Counted from the stretch's first letter, positions 24,280 to 33,005 are shown. The stretch: 64,000 bases of DNA from CAWDDG01 sp963801065 (GCA_963801065.1 CAWDDG010000007.1:124001-188000), one strand, 5' to 3'. Numbers and translations are program-made. Notes: a model not told the origin generated them from the letters alone.

Positions 24280-25572
24280 ATGGCCACGTGGGAGGACGCG
24301 CACTGGGAGTCGGGCGTCGACTCCGGAGTGCCGCGGGCAGCGCAGCGCTCCGGCGCGTACCGACGCTACGTCCCCGACCTGATCGACGGATTCGCTCTGG
24401 CCGTCGATGGCGACTTGTCGCGCCGTGTGACGACAATCGAGCGCAGCATCCGCGCACTCAACGGCCCCGGCGCCGAGAGCCTGGCCGGGATCGCGCGCTT
24501 CCTGCTGCGCTCCGAGGCCATCGCAAGCTCCCGCATCGAGGGCATCGCTCCCTCGGCCCAGCAGGTGGCGCTGGCTGAGCTCGGCCAGTCCGAGATCGTC
24601 CGCGGTGTCAGCGAGCAGGCGCGGCTCGTCGCCAACAACATGACGATCGTCCGCCAGTCGACCACCGACCTTGTCGAAGCCGAGACGCTGACGGTTGACC
24701 ACATCGTCGAACTGCATCGGTCGCTGCTGCCGGACCAGCCGCGCCACCACGGCCTCCGCACGGTCCAGAACTGGATCGGCGGCTCGGACTGGAACCCGAT
24801 CGGCGCCGACTTCGTCCCGCCAGGCCCTGCGCGCGTCCCGGACCTCATGGCCGACCTCGTCGCCTACATCAACGGTGCGGCTCACGCGCCGCTGATCCAG
24901 GCTGCGATCCTGCATGCGCAGTTCGAGATCATTCACCCGTTCACCGACGGCAACGGCCGGGTCGGCCGAGCGTTGATCCACACGGTGCTCGCCCGCCGCG
25001 GGCTGACCGAGCACGCGGTGCTGCCGATCAGCCTCGTCCTGGCGACGCTGCGGGACAGGTACGTCGAAGGTCTCAGCGCGTACCGGCACGATGCACCCGC
25101 GGTGAGTGCTGAGGCGAGCGCTTCGACCAATGCGTGGCTCACGACGTTCGTCGAGGCGTCCGGTATTGCCGCGGAGCAGGCAGAGACGTTGGTCGGACGG
25201 ATCAGCCAACTGCGTGCCGACTGGATGCAGCGGCTGACGACCCACCGCGAGTCGATCGGATTACGGCCCATTCCTCGGGCCGACTCAGCCGTGGCGCGGC
25301 TGCTCCAGCAACTTCCCGAGGCCCCCGTCGTCACGGCCACGACTCTGGCGAAGATCCTCGGTGTCTCGTTCCCCGCTGCCAGTTCGGCGCTCGACGAACT
25401 GCGCCAGGCGGGCGTCCTGCAGACCAAGACCATCGAACGCGGCGCGAAGGCCTACCTCGCTCGCGATGTCCTGGAGCTGATCACGCTGACCGAGCGCGCT
25501 TTGGCGAGCACCAAGTTCGACACCCGTGCATCGGCACCGAACCGTGCCGTGCCGGCTCGCCCCCAGGGCTGA
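24280..25572 (+). CDS. Fic-domain AMP-transferase-type protein with C-terminal winged helix
   Basis: 430 residues from ATG 24280 (AAAGGAAA 8-15 bases upstream; an in-frame GTG at 24259 would overlap more of the leader). The Fic core has HAQFEIIHPFTDGNGRVGRALIH, the complete HxFx(D/E)GNGRxxR motif with catalytic His (about residue 222). An N-terminal inhibitory helix is visible, SSRIEG at about residue 85, the (S/T)xxxE(G/N) motif of class II Fic proteins, so the enzyme is self-inhibited. The C-terminal about 90 residues form a winged helix (TATTLAKILGVSFPAASSALDELRQAGVL). It probably AMPylates a host protein; target unknown. An island gene. Confidence 0.92.
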   Translation: MATWEDAHWESGVDSGVPRAAQRSGAYRRYVPDLIDGFALAVDGDLSRRVTTIERSIRALNGPGAESLAGIARFLLRSEAIASSRIEGIAPSAQQVALAELGQSEIVRGVSEQARLVANNMTIVRQSTTDLVEAETLTVDHIVELHRSLLPDQPRHHGLRTVQNWIGGSDWNPIGADFVPPGPARVPDLMADLVAYINGAAHAPLIQAAILHAQFEIIHPFTDGNGRVGRALIHTVLARRGLTEHAVLPISLVLATLRDRYVEGLSAYRHDAPAVSAEASASTNAWLTTFVEASGIAAEQAETLVGRISQLRADWMQRLTTHRESIGLRPIPRADSAVARLLQQLPEAPVVTATTLAKILGVSFPAASSALDELRQAGVLQTKTIERGAKAYLARDVLELITLTERALASTKFDTRASAPNRAVPARPQG

Positions 25573-25921
25573 GCTGAGGTCAGAAGCTGAGCTCAGGGCC
25601 AGAGCGTGGCTGCGATCGCGGCGGCTTCAGCGGCTCCACCGGTCGCTGCGCACTCGCGCGGCCTGGGCGCCGCCGCATGCTCGGCGGCAACAACCCGTGC
25701 ACCCGGAACCACAGAGCCGAATTGGCGTGATCGTCGGGAAGTGGGCGCCCGCATGATGGGCTGACGGGCGCGCCGGATGCGAGCCTGGCCCCGGGACTTC
25801 GGCCACTGAACAGTGTCCCGTAGAGCGTTCCGGTCCCGGCGACGATCTCCGGACGGGTCTATCGGGACGCAGTGGACGGTGCGCAACTTCTGATCAGCCC
25901 CGTTCCCGCGAGTGGTTCGAC
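25573..25921. other. 349-base stretch without a gene
   Basis: No supported reading frame. Open frames are low-complexity Ala/Arg translations. The stretch lies between the Fic gene and the tail of a TetR-type gene, probably the scar of a deletion. Confidence 0.5.
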
Positions 25922-26164
25922 TTACGACACGGGCCGGCGCTCGCCACAGCGAGAGTTCACGAGCGTGACGACTCCGTCGATGAGGCATTGGAGTCCGAAG
26001 TGGTAGGCGTGCTCAGGGTCGTGGGCTGCTTGGTGAGTCTCGCCAGCAGCTTGACCAACTCTGGCAGCGATGGGGAACTGGTCGGGCTCGAATGCCTTGG
26101 CCAGCGCTGGGCCTGCGGTTTCCCACCACTGAGCGTCGGTGAGGCCTGTTGGCAACCGCCACAC
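25922..26164 (-). pseudogene. TetR-family regulator, C-terminal fragment
   Basis: 80 residues: LTDAQWWETAGPALAKAFEPDQFPIAARVG, then DPEHAYHFGLQCLIDGVVTLV. The latter is the closing helix (xxEFGLxRxLDGIExL) of the TetR C-terminal ligand domain. The N-terminal DNA-binding HTH is absent: upstream of 26164 no matching frame continues. It is therefore a 5'-truncated remnant with no expected function. Confidence 0.6.
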
Positions 26165-26323
26165 CTGGCTCGGCTTCGCCTCAACCCATCACCGCAGCGG
26201 ATGAGAATCCGCGAGCAGCCAGTTCGAGCCTCGACAGGGGATCAGAGACGGTGTCCCGCAGGCGGATCCGCTTGCGGCCAGGATTGGCCGCGGGCTGTTC
26301 TGCTGGGGTTGGAAGATACCCAA

Positions 26324-27469
26324 CTACGTTGGATGTCCGAATCCGCGGGTGTCACGACTGTTGGCGAGCCACTGGCAGACTGCCTGCGCGTAGATTTGGG
26401 GCGCCTCGACGGGAAGCAGGTGGCCCACGTCATCGATGGGTCGGGGTGTCCAGCCCGGCCGTCGGGCGTGCTGCAGGAGCGACGTGGGGTCGATGACGTG
26501 ATCGTCTGTTCCCCACAGCACGAGTACGGGCACCCGCACCGCATCGAGTGCCTCGTTCGTCGACCTCTGCGTGATGAACATGGCTTTGGTGATTGACGCG
26601 AACGCCGTGGCCGTGCCCGCGAGCCGTTCCGGGTGATCGCGGGCCGCATCGAGGCCATCGAGCCACAGGTCGACCTGCGCTCGTGAGACGCGGCTCGGGT
26701 CTCCACCGATGAGGTGGGTGCGGCCACTTGAGATGGAGCCCGCGTCTTTGATCGCGGTTCGCTTGGCGTCCAGGATGCGCCGGCCCGCCAGTCGCAACAC
26801 CATGCGTGTCGTGGGCGGGCCGGATGCGACGACGAGGCGTCCCAGCGTCTGCCACCCGAGCGCCTCGACTCGCGATGTCAGACGCCACGGCAGCGCCGGG
26901 GCCACCAAGACGACTCCCCGAATCTTGTTGGGCATGAGCCCCGCGGCCAGCGCCGCCACCAGGCCACCCATCGACCAGCCGTGCAGCACTACCTCGTTCT
27001 CGAGGCGGAGCTGTCGGACGAAGGCCGACACGAAGCGCGCGTCGAGGTCCGGCCGTGGCCCGTGTCGATACGGAGCACCGGTGTGGCCTGTAATCGTCCC
27101 CGGGAGGTCGACGGAGACCACCGCGCCGAGCTGCCTCAAGTGAGGAACGAGGTCGATCCACATGCTTGCGCTACCGGTCATTGGGGGCACGAGCAGGTGC
27201 ACTGGTGCGCCGGGCGGCGCGGCCGAAGCGGGATCCGCGCGGACATAGTGCACGTGCACGCCGCACACGCTCGTCGACACGCTGCGCAACCCCGCCCACT
27301 GCTGCGATCGGACGCCCCAGTCGTCGTATCGGACGGTGATACCCCCTCCGTTCCCACGGTAGTCGCAGTGCGGATGGAGGCGGCGATGGCGAAGGTGGTC
27401 CATGAACCACAGGCACGGATCCACAATCGCGCCGGGGTCGTCGTACAACGCCGCAGGCAGAATCGTCAT
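26324..27469 (-). CDS. alpha/beta-hydrolase fold protein
   Basis: 381 residues from ATG 27469, preceded by GAGGAGG 5-11 bases upstream. The catalytic elements are in order: oxyanion strand VHLLVPPMTGSASMWIDLV, nucleophile elbow LHGWSMGGLVAAL (Ser), VLVLWGTDDHVIDP (Asp) and DDVGHLLPVEAPQIYA (His). An N-terminal stretch of about 80 residues precedes the fold. The overall text is of the esterase/epoxide-hydrolase-like or lipase-like type, but no cap-domain feature identifies a substrate. It is in the island, apart from the truncated TetR gene by 159 bases with no gene between; that regulator may once have controlled it. Confidence 0.85.
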   Translation of the reverse strand: MTILPAALYDDPGAIVDPCLWFMDHLRHRRLHPHCDYRGNGGGITVRYDDWGVRSQQWAGLRSVSTSVCGVHVHYVRADPASAAPPGAPVHLLVPPMTGSASMWIDLVPHLRQLGAVVSVDLPGTITGHTGAPYRHGPRPDLDARFVSAFVRQLRLENEVVLHGWSMGGLVAALAAGLMPNKIRGVVLVAPALPWRLTSRVEALGWQTLGRLVVASGPPTTRMVLRLAGRRILDAKRTAIKDAGSISSGRTHLIGGDPSRVSRAQVDLWLDGLDAARDHPERLAGTATAFASITKAMFITQRSTNEALDAVRVPVLVLWGTDDHVIDPTSLLQHARRPGWTPRPIDDVGHLLPVEAPQIYAQAVCQWLANSRDTRGFGHPT

Positions 27470-27654
27470 CGCGCCTCCTCGACGCTGGAAGTGACCACAC
27501 CCGTCAGGGACGCTCGATCTCCTGTGCGTTAGGTGACCTACACGGTTCTCGAATAGCGAACCCCAAGAGGGCACACAGACCGAGGCGGGAGTGGAGAGGC
27601 GCCGGCGTCCCGCAGGGGTGTCGGATATGGGACGACCGGCGCCGCGAGATGGTG
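27470..27654. other. intergenic, no gene seen
   Basis: Holds the promoter of the hydrolase gene on the minus strand. I see no further structure. Confidence 0.4.
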
Positions 27655-28268
27655 TCAGCGCCTCGATGTCGCCTCGGCCAGTTCCGCTCTCGCTTCGACG
27701 CGTTGACGTTCAATGGCGCGGTAGACGGTGGACCGGCCGACGCCGAAGAGCTCGGCGACCTCGGCGGCGCTGTACTCGTCGCTGTGCACCAGCGAGACGA
27801 GATGGGCTTCCTGACGGCGGTTGAGCTTGGGCTGCTTGCCACGCAGCCGGCCCTTGGCCTTGGCGACCTTCATGCCCTCGCGGGTACGGAGCCGGATCAG
27901 GTCGGACTCGAACTCGGCCACCATGGCGAGCACGTTGAACAACAGCCGGCCGACCGCGTCGGTGGGGTCGTAGACCGACCCGCCAGGGAGAGGCTGATCT
28001 GCCGGGTAGTGAGCTCGTCGGCGATCGCTCGGGCGTCGGGCAGCGATCGGGCGAGGCGGTCGAGCTTGGTCACCACGAGGGTGTCCCCGGCCCGGCAGGC
28101 AGCCAGTGCCTCGCGTAGCCCGGGACGCTCACGGTTAGTGCCGGTCAGACCGTGATCGACGTAGATCCGCTCCGCTTCGACGCCCTGGCCGAGCAGAGCA
28201 TCCCGTTGAGCTGTCAAGTCCTGTTGATCGGTGGAGCATCGGGCGTACCCGACAAGCAGCGCGCTCAT
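27655..28268 (-). pseudogene. serine recombinase (resolvase/invertase) with one-base deletion
   Basis: From ATG 28268 the catalytic domain reads LLVGYARCSTDQQDLTAQRDAL (Ser of YARCSTDQQ), YVDHGLTGTNRERPGL and VTKLDRLARSLPDARAI. The frame breaks near 27983 in CTGGCGGGTCGG; one more G would give GGSVYDPTDAVGRLLFNVL and join the second frame (27655-27942). That frame has MVAEFESDLIRLRTREGM and the C-terminal HTH AAEVAELFGVGRSTVYRAI. The intact product would be near 205 residues. Such resolvases are carried by Tn3-type and other mobile elements. Broken here, or a sequence error. Confidence 0.88.
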
Positions 28269-28685
28269 GGCGCACCTCCACAGCTGGGCCCGGTCGTGCC
28301 GCGGGACGCGGTCGGCTCAGGCATCGGGCAGCGCCCGACTCCAACAGCAAGACGCTCGCCACTCGCGACTGCAAGGACAGCCGGCCGGCCCGCAACAGGC
28401 CCTGCGGTACGGGCGGCGGGGATCGGCGTGATCTTGCGCGGCTTCGTCGAGTTGCTCCGATCGTGGTTGCTGTCACTTGCCGCCCCGAGCGGAGATTCCG
28501 GCCGTGGGGAACATCGGCCCCGTGGTGGGCCACGGCGACCACTGCTAATCTTCCGGAGGCCGTAGAGCAGAACGAGGAGGTGGTACCCGTGAACGTATCG
28601 ACGTGGGTGCTCCTCTTCGGGGTCACGGTCGGGCGATAGGTCGTCCGGGAGCGCCGTTCAACGAGCACTCCCGAAAGGCACGACC
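28269..28685. other. 417-base stretch without a supported gene
   Basis: No gene found on either strand. A 16-codon frame at 28589-28639 has GAGGAGG upstream but no similarity to anything I know. The last bases carry the leader of the hydrolase gene. Confidence 0.45.
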
Positions 28686-29408
28686 ATGCAATTCACTTCC
28701 GAACAGCGCCTCGACGACGGCAGCCTCGAACGCGAATTCACCCTCGGCGAGATCCCCGGCATCCTGTGGACGCCCACATCCTCACCAGCGCCGCTGATCC
28801 TGCTCGGCCACCCCGGCGGACTGCGCAAGATGTACCCCCGGCTTGCGGGGCGAGCGCGGCACTCCGCGGCGAACGGCTTCGCCGCGGCCGCCATCGAAGT
28901 CCCCGGGAGCGGTGACCGGCCCCGATCGGCCGCCGCCGAGCAGGCCCGCGCCGACCTGCACAGGGCGCTGGCGGCCGGAGAGCCGGTCGACGAGATCGTC
29001 GACCGGCTGGTCCTCCCGCTGGTCGAAAAGGCGGTCCCGGAATGGCAGTCCACCCTGGACGCACTCCTTTCACTGCCCGCGATCAGCGGCCCGGTCGGCT
29101 TCTCGGGCGGGGTGATCTCCATCGGTATCCGGCTGGCGGTGGTCGAACCGCGCATCGCGGCCGCCGGTCTCTTCGCCGGGAGTTTCGTGCCCCGCGCCAT
29201 GTTCGACGAGGCCCGTCAGGTCACGATTCCGCTGCACGTCCTGCTGCAGTGGGACGACGAAGGAAACGACCGGCAGATGGCGCTCGACCTGTTCGACGCC
29301 TTCGGCTCCGAGGAGAAGACGCTGAACGCCAACATGGGCGGGCACACCGGCGTCCCGCAGTTCGCGGGGGACGACGCGGCCAGGTTCTTCGTCCGGCACC
29401 TGAAGTGA
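28686..29408 (+). CDS. alpha/beta-hydrolase (dienelactone-hydrolase-like)
   Basis: 240 residues from ATG 28686. The pattern LILLGHPGGLRKMYPRLAG gives the oxyanion strand, VGFSGGVISIGIRLAV gives a nucleophile elbow in which the expected GxSxG reads GFSGG, and NMGGHTGVPQFAGDDAARFFVRHL supplies the terminal His. LHVLLQWDDEGNDRQMALDL carries the acid residue. The size and order fit small dienelactone-hydrolase/prolyl-oligopeptidase-like esterases. ATG is preceded by CGAAAGGCACGACC, with AAAGG at 8-12 bases. Substrate unknown. An island gene with no obvious operon partner. Confidence 0.8.
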   Translation: MQFTSEQRLDDGSLEREFTLGEIPGILWTPTSSPAPLILLGHPGGLRKMYPRLAGRARHSAANGFAAAAIEVPGSGDRPRSAAAEQARADLHRALAAGEPVDEIVDRLVLPLVEKAVPEWQSTLDALLSLPAISGPVGFSGGVISIGIRLAVVEPRIAAAGLFAGSFVPRAMFDEARQVTIPLHVLLQWDDEGNDRQMALDLFDAFGSEEKTLNANMGGHTGVPQFAGDDAARFFVRHLK

Positions 29409-29723
29409 GGCCGGGCCGTCAGGCTGGCAGTAGACGGTAGGCGGCGTCGGCCAGGCCCAGGATGCCGCTCATCGAGGACAGGTCCCGGCCGCCTAAATGG
29501 CGCTCCTCGGCTGATGGCATCTGGCGGCCGCGGGTAGGCCAGCAATCTGATGCCGTTGCCGGATCCCGCACCGGTGCTAGGGCAAGGCGCTCTGCACGGC
29601 CTTGCGCCGCGGTGTCCGGTGCCTGACTGACGCTGATTCTCCCGGATTGGTTCTGCCCAGCTGAGCCAGGACCGGCAGCTCACGGTCCTGAACCGATCGC
29701 CGCGACTCGGTAACGTGCCACGC
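29409..29723. other. 315-base stretch without a gene
   Basis: No supported coding frame or repeat. Presumably contains the hydrolase terminator and the leader of the VOC gene. Confidence 0.45.
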
Positions 29724-30161
29724 ATGCCAATCAAACTCGAGAACGTCGGCATCGCCGTCCGCGACCTCGAAGCCACGATCGCCTCCTTCACCGACCTCTG
29801 ACTGACCGTCCTCGGCCGTGACACTGTCAGTGGCGAGTGGACCGACACAGCCGTCGGCCTCGAAGGCAACCACGCCAACATCGCCATGCTCCAGACGCCA
29901 GACGGCAACGGTCGCCTCGAGCTCTTCGAGTACATCCACCCCAACGCGATCGAGACGAAGCCCACCCGACCTAACGAGATCGGCATGCACCGCGTCGCCT
30001 TCTCGGTCGACGACATCGACGAGGCCCTCGAGATCGCCGCGAGGCACGGCTGCCACCCGCTGCGCGGCGTGGCGACCTACGAGGACGTCTACAAGCTCAC
30101 CTATGTCCGCGGCCCCAGCGGCATCCTCGTGATGCTCGCCGAGGAGCTGAACAAGAGCTGA
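29724..30161 (+). pseudogene. VOC-family (methylmalonyl-CoA epimerase-like) gene with in-frame stop
   Basis: From ATG 29724: PIKLENVGIAVRDLEATIASFTDL, then TGA at 29799-29801, then in the same frame LTVLGRDTVSGEWTDTAVGLEGN through NEIGMHRVAFSVDDIDEALEIAARHG to LTYVRGPSGILVMLAEEL and stop at 30159-30161. Without the TGA this would be a 145-residue single-domain VOC protein. Metal ligands are kept (His of MHRVAF, Glu of the last strand). The stop is a point change rather than a frame change. Translation could restart at 29886 (TTG/ATG), losing the first half. Confidence 0.75.
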
Positions 30162-30295
30162 CCGCCAATCGATTGTCGCGGGGAGGCGCGCCGCTGAGGG
30201 ATCCGCTATCGGGCGCGCGTCCGCTGACCGTTCACATGTGAGACAGCCCGAGCGGCGTCCGTCGGCGCCCTTGTACATGGTCGACTGCCTGGCAG

Positions 30296-30793
30296 CTACG
30301 AGGACTTGGCGGCAGCGAGGTAGGCCGCGTTCAGGCGCTCGCGAACACTCGGTGATCGCGGTGGGTGCTCAGAGCCGAGATGCGAATGCCGTAGCTCGTC
30401 CATGAACTCCTGCCAGAGCGCGGGTCCGCCTTGTTCGAGCAGTTCGGCGCGAACGCGGAGCGCGGAGCTCGTGGGCCGATGGCGAAGTCCCCAGCTGCCG
30501 AGCTGCGCGAACACGGGAACGAGTTGGATCGCGGGTTCGGTCAGGCTGTAGCGCGCCCGCTGGCCGGGTCGCGTGTCCTCACGAGTGAGCAGTCCCGACT
30601 CGACGAGTCGCTTGAGTCGATCGGCGAGAATATTTGAGGCGATCCCCTCGCTTGAGTTGGCCTGCAGCTCTCGGAAATATCGGCGGTCTCCGAAGACGAT
30701 GTCGCGGAGGACGAGCAGGCTCCAGCGATCGCCGAACACCTCGATGGTGGCGTTGATCGGGCACCCCGACCGCGGCTCATACACTGCGCCCAT
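30296..30793 (-). CDS. HxlR-family winged-helix regulator
   Basis: 165 residues from ATG 30793. The HxlR signature is at the N-terminus: CPINATIEVFGDRWSLLVLRDIVFG, with Cys near residue 11, then YFRELQANSSEGIASNILADRLKRLVESGLL as the recognition helix region. The C-terminal about 65 residues are an extra helical part (LQEFMDELRHSHLG-like). HxlR proteins are small transcriptional activators or repressors, often of detoxification genes. It is divergent from the MBL-fold gene at 30867, with an inverted repeat between (30806-30822), so it probably controls that gene. Confidence 0.92.
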   Translation of the reverse strand: MGAVYEPRSGCPINATIEVFGDRWSLLVLRDIVFGDRRYFRELQANSSEGIASNILADRLKRLVESGLLTREDTRPGQRARYSLTEPAIQLVPVFAQLGSWGLRHRPTSSALRVRAELLEQGGPALWQEFMDELRHSHLGSEHPPRSPSVRERLNAAYLAAAKSS

Positions 30794-30805
30794 ACTGCTT
30801 GCAAT

Positions 30806-30822
30806 CTACCACCACCAGGTAG
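30806..30822. promoter_or_regulatory. CTACC-N7-GGTAG dyad between hxlR and MBL genes
   Basis: CTACC (30806-30810) and GGTAG (30818-30822) are inverted repeats with a 7-base spacer. It lies 12 bases from the hxlR start and 44 bases from the MBL start. Its place in the divergent promoter region and 17-bp size fit an HxlR operator (inference). Followed by TTGCAAATCAC, a possible promoter part. Confidence 0.5.
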
Positions 30823-30866
30823 TACCGTCCGGAAAGCGGTTGCAAATCACAAGCGGAAGGACCCCC

Positions 30867-31697
30867 ATGCTGACGCAGGTCGCGGAGGGTGTGCTCGTCC
30901 ACCAGAGCGAGTTACTCCAGAACAACGCCGTTGTCGTGCAGGGCCGGGCCGGCGTCTTGCTCATCGACCCCGGGATACAAGGCTCCGAAATGGCCTGCCT
31001 CGCGAACGACCTTCGCGAATTGGGCCAGCCCGTTGCGGCAGGCTTCTCGACGCATCCTGATTGGGATCACGTGCTCTGGCACGCCGAGCTCGGCGAAGCG
31101 CCCCGTTACGGTACAGCCCGCTGCGCCGCTTTTATGCGAGATCTGCTGTCGAACGCGGACTGGAAGGCCCGCGTCGCCGAGGGGTTACCGCCGGAAATCG
31201 CCGAGGAGATACCGCTGGACCTGTTCGGCCTCATTACCGGTCTGCCTGCCGAAACTGCGCAGATTCCTTGGGATGGCCCTCAAGTCCGGATTATCGAGCA
31301 TCCGGCGCATGCCCAGGGCCACGCGGCGCTGCTGATCGAGGAGCGCGGCGTTCTCGTCGCCGGCGACATGCTTTCTGACATCCTGATTCCGTTCCCCGAC
31401 CTGGACGCCGCGGATCCGATCGAGGACTACCTCGTTGGGCTGCGACTGCTCGAGGGCGTGGCGGACGACGTTGAAGTTCTCATCCCAGGTCACGGGTCCG
31501 TCGGCGGAGCTGATCAGGTACACGCACGGATCGAACTTGACCGCGCGTACGTGCAGGCCTTGCGTGACGGCCATGCTCCCGATGACCCGCGCATCGGCCC
31601 ATCAGCCACGTTCGGCAAGGATTGGCTGCCCGGCGTGTATGAATGGCAACTCCAGCGCCTCGCCCGAGGAAGCGAGCGCGAAGGGACGCCCGGATAG
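30867..31697 (+). CDS. MBL-fold metallo-hydrolase
   Basis: 276 residues from ATG 30867 (GGAAGGA 6-12 bases upstream). The metallo-beta-lactamase fold motifs: LLIDPGIQGSE, then STHPDWDHVLWHAELG as the metal motif (HxDxDH in place of the usual HxHxDH), EHPAHAQGHAALLIE with the third His, GVLVAGDMLSD with Asp, and VLIPGHGSVG with the last His. The changed second His is at about residue 64. The class is broad: thioesterases, lactonases, glyoxalase II-like. The linked HxlR regulator suggests an inducible detoxification enzyme (inference). Confidence 0.85.
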   Translation: MLTQVAEGVLVHQSELLQNNAVVVQGRAGVLLIDPGIQGSEMACLANDLRELGQPVAAGFSTHPDWDHVLWHAELGEAPRYGTARCAAFMRDLLSNADWKARVAEGLPPEIAEEIPLDLFGLITGLPAETAQIPWDGPQVRIIEHPAHAQGHAALLIEERGVLVAGDMLSDILIPFPDLDAADPIEDYLVGLRLLEGVADDVEVLIPGHGSVGGADQVHARIELDRAYVQALRDGHAPDDPRIGPSATFGKDWLPGVYEWQLQRLARGSEREGTPG

Positions 31698-31803
31698 AGA
31701 CCCCGCATCGACCGGCGCAGCACCACCTCGCAAGGACTGTTCGAACCGGCGTCGCCGACCCGCAAGCGCGCGACGATCAGCGATCCCGGAAGCAGGTGAA
31801 CGG

Positions 31804-32382
31804 ATGGCCAAGTTGATCTACTCGGCGATCGCTTCGCTGGACGGCTACGTCGAAGACACGGCAGGCGCCTTCGACTGGTCGGCGCCCGACGACGAGGTGC
31901 TCGCCTTCGTCAACGACCTCGAGCGGCCGATCGGGACGTACCTCTACGGGCGACGCATGTACGAGACGATGACGTACTGGGAGACCGCGAGCATCGACGC
32001 CGGCCAGACCGAGCCGGAGCGCGACTTCGCGCGGATCTGGCGAGCGGCCGAGAAGATCGTCTACTCGCGCACCCTGCCGGCGCCGACGACCGTCCACACG
32101 CGCCTCGAGCGCGGCTTCGACCAGGCCGACGTGCGGCGGCTCAAGCAGTCGTCGACGAGCGACCTCTCGATCGGCGGCGCCGACCTCGCCGGCCAGGCGC
32201 TGGCCGCCGGGCTCGTCGACGAGTGTCAGGTCTTCCTCGGCCCGATCGCGATCGGCGGCGGCAAGCCGGTCTTCCCGCTCGGTGTCCGCCTACGGCTCGA
32301 GCTGCTCGACGAGCACCGCTTCAGCGGCGGCACGGTCTGGCTTCGTTACGCGGTGCTCCCGGCCGAGAAATCAACGATCTGA
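31804..32382 (+). CDS. dihydrofolate reductase family (RibD C-terminal-like) protein
   Basis: 192 residues. ATG 31804 gives AKLIYSAIASLDGYVEDTAGAFDW, the usual start of this family, then TYLYGRRMYETMTYW, IVYSRTLP, DLSIGGADLAGQALAAGLVDECQVFLGPIAIGGGKPVFP and a closing LRYAVLP. This is the RibD_C fold of the small YwjB/YyaP-like reductases. NADPH use is expected from the GGADLA loop but the substrate is unknown. The stop overlaps the next ATG (TGATG). Confidence 0.9.
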   Translation: MAKLIYSAIASLDGYVEDTAGAFDWSAPDDEVLAFVNDLERPIGTYLYGRRMYETMTYWETASIDAGQTEPERDFARIWRAAEKIVYSRTLPAPTTVHTRLERGFDQADVRRLKQSSTSDLSIGGADLAGQALAAGLVDECQVFLGPIAIGGGKPVFPLGVRLRLELLDEHRFSGGTVWLRYAVLPAEKSTI

Positions 32383-32750
32383 TGTCTGTCGCCGGGCGTC
32401 AGACGTTGCGGGTGCTCGACGATTCGTACGTTCTTGATCGTCCGGCAGAGGGCACCGACGTTGACCTGCGCGCGGATGTACTCGCCGTCGTGTTCGGTCC
32501 AGACGGATCGACAGTGATGCGGCGCGACGACGCGGGCGAAGATGGATGGTCGGCGCTGTGGAACGGCGACGAGGCCCATGACGTGCAGGCGACCGGGATG
32601 CTGAGCGCGATCGTGGCGCCGCTCTCGGCCGCTGGCGTGCCGGTGTGGGTGGTTTCGAGTTTCGACGGCGACCTCGTCCTGGTCCCGACCGATCGGGTGG
32701 ATGAGGCCTGTGAGGTGCTGCAGGCGACCGGCCACCAAGTCCGGCGCTAA
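32382..32750 (+). CDS. ACT-domain (CASTOR-like) protein
   Basis: 122 residues. ATG 32382 overlaps the upstream stop (TGATG at 32380-32384), so translation is likely coupled. The protein starts QTLRVLDDSYVLDRP and ends SAIVAPLSAAGVPVWVVSSFDGDLVLVPTDRVDEACEVLQATGHQV, the family pattern of the aspartate-kinase-like/CASTOR ACT domain. Such domains bind amino acids. A single ACT protein of this kind is often of unknown role. It is the last gene of the first element before the duplicated att region. Confidence 0.85.
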   Translation: MSVAGRQTLRVLDDSYVLDRPAEGTDVDLRADVLAVVFGPDGSTVMRRDDAGEDGWSALWNGDEAHDVQATGMLSAIVAPLSAAGVPVWVVSSFDGDLVLVPTDRVDEACEVLQATGHQVRR

Positions 32751-32973
32751 CCGGGAATGTCGGGCACTGCATAGCCGTAGTGCAAGGTCGAGCATGGTCA
32801 GCGCCGAACGGCTGTCGGCGCCCCGGCTACGGCACGAGTCCGGCTGGTCTGCCGTCGTCGTGGACGTGTTCCGGTGTTGGATCCCTTGCGGTGACCAGTT
32901 GCGTGGCCACCTGCGGCGACCGCTGGCGCGGTCGCCGCAGGGCCTGAGCCCTTGCGCCGCTACCCGCTGGCAT

Positions 32974-32991
32974 GAGTTCGAGCTCTACATC
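32974..32991 (+). repeat. inverted glnA1-end copy
   Basis: GAGTTCGAGCTCTACATC, the plus-strand counterpart of the core, opposite in orientation to the att copies. It would read HEFELYI, close to the GlnA1 terminus HEFELYYDI. With the direct copy at 33006-33028 it forms a 15-bp perfect stem (GAGTTCGAGCTCTAC against GTAGAGCTCGAACTC) with about a 23-base loop. Confidence 0.7.
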
Positions 32992-33005
32992 AGAAGTGAC
33001 CACAG

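Noticed and set aside
24238..25245. A 335-codon frame antisense to the Fic gene
   Set aside because: No motif, and the Fic frame has full catalytic and regulatory motifs.
28589..28639. A 16-codon frame with GAGGAGG upstream
   Set aside because: No similarity, no conserved partner; may be chance in an intergenic stretch. A leader peptide is possible but unsupported.
29799..29801. Selenocysteine reading of the in-frame TGA in the VOC gene
   Set aside because: Family does not use Cys/Sec at this position and no following SECIS-like hairpin is apparent.
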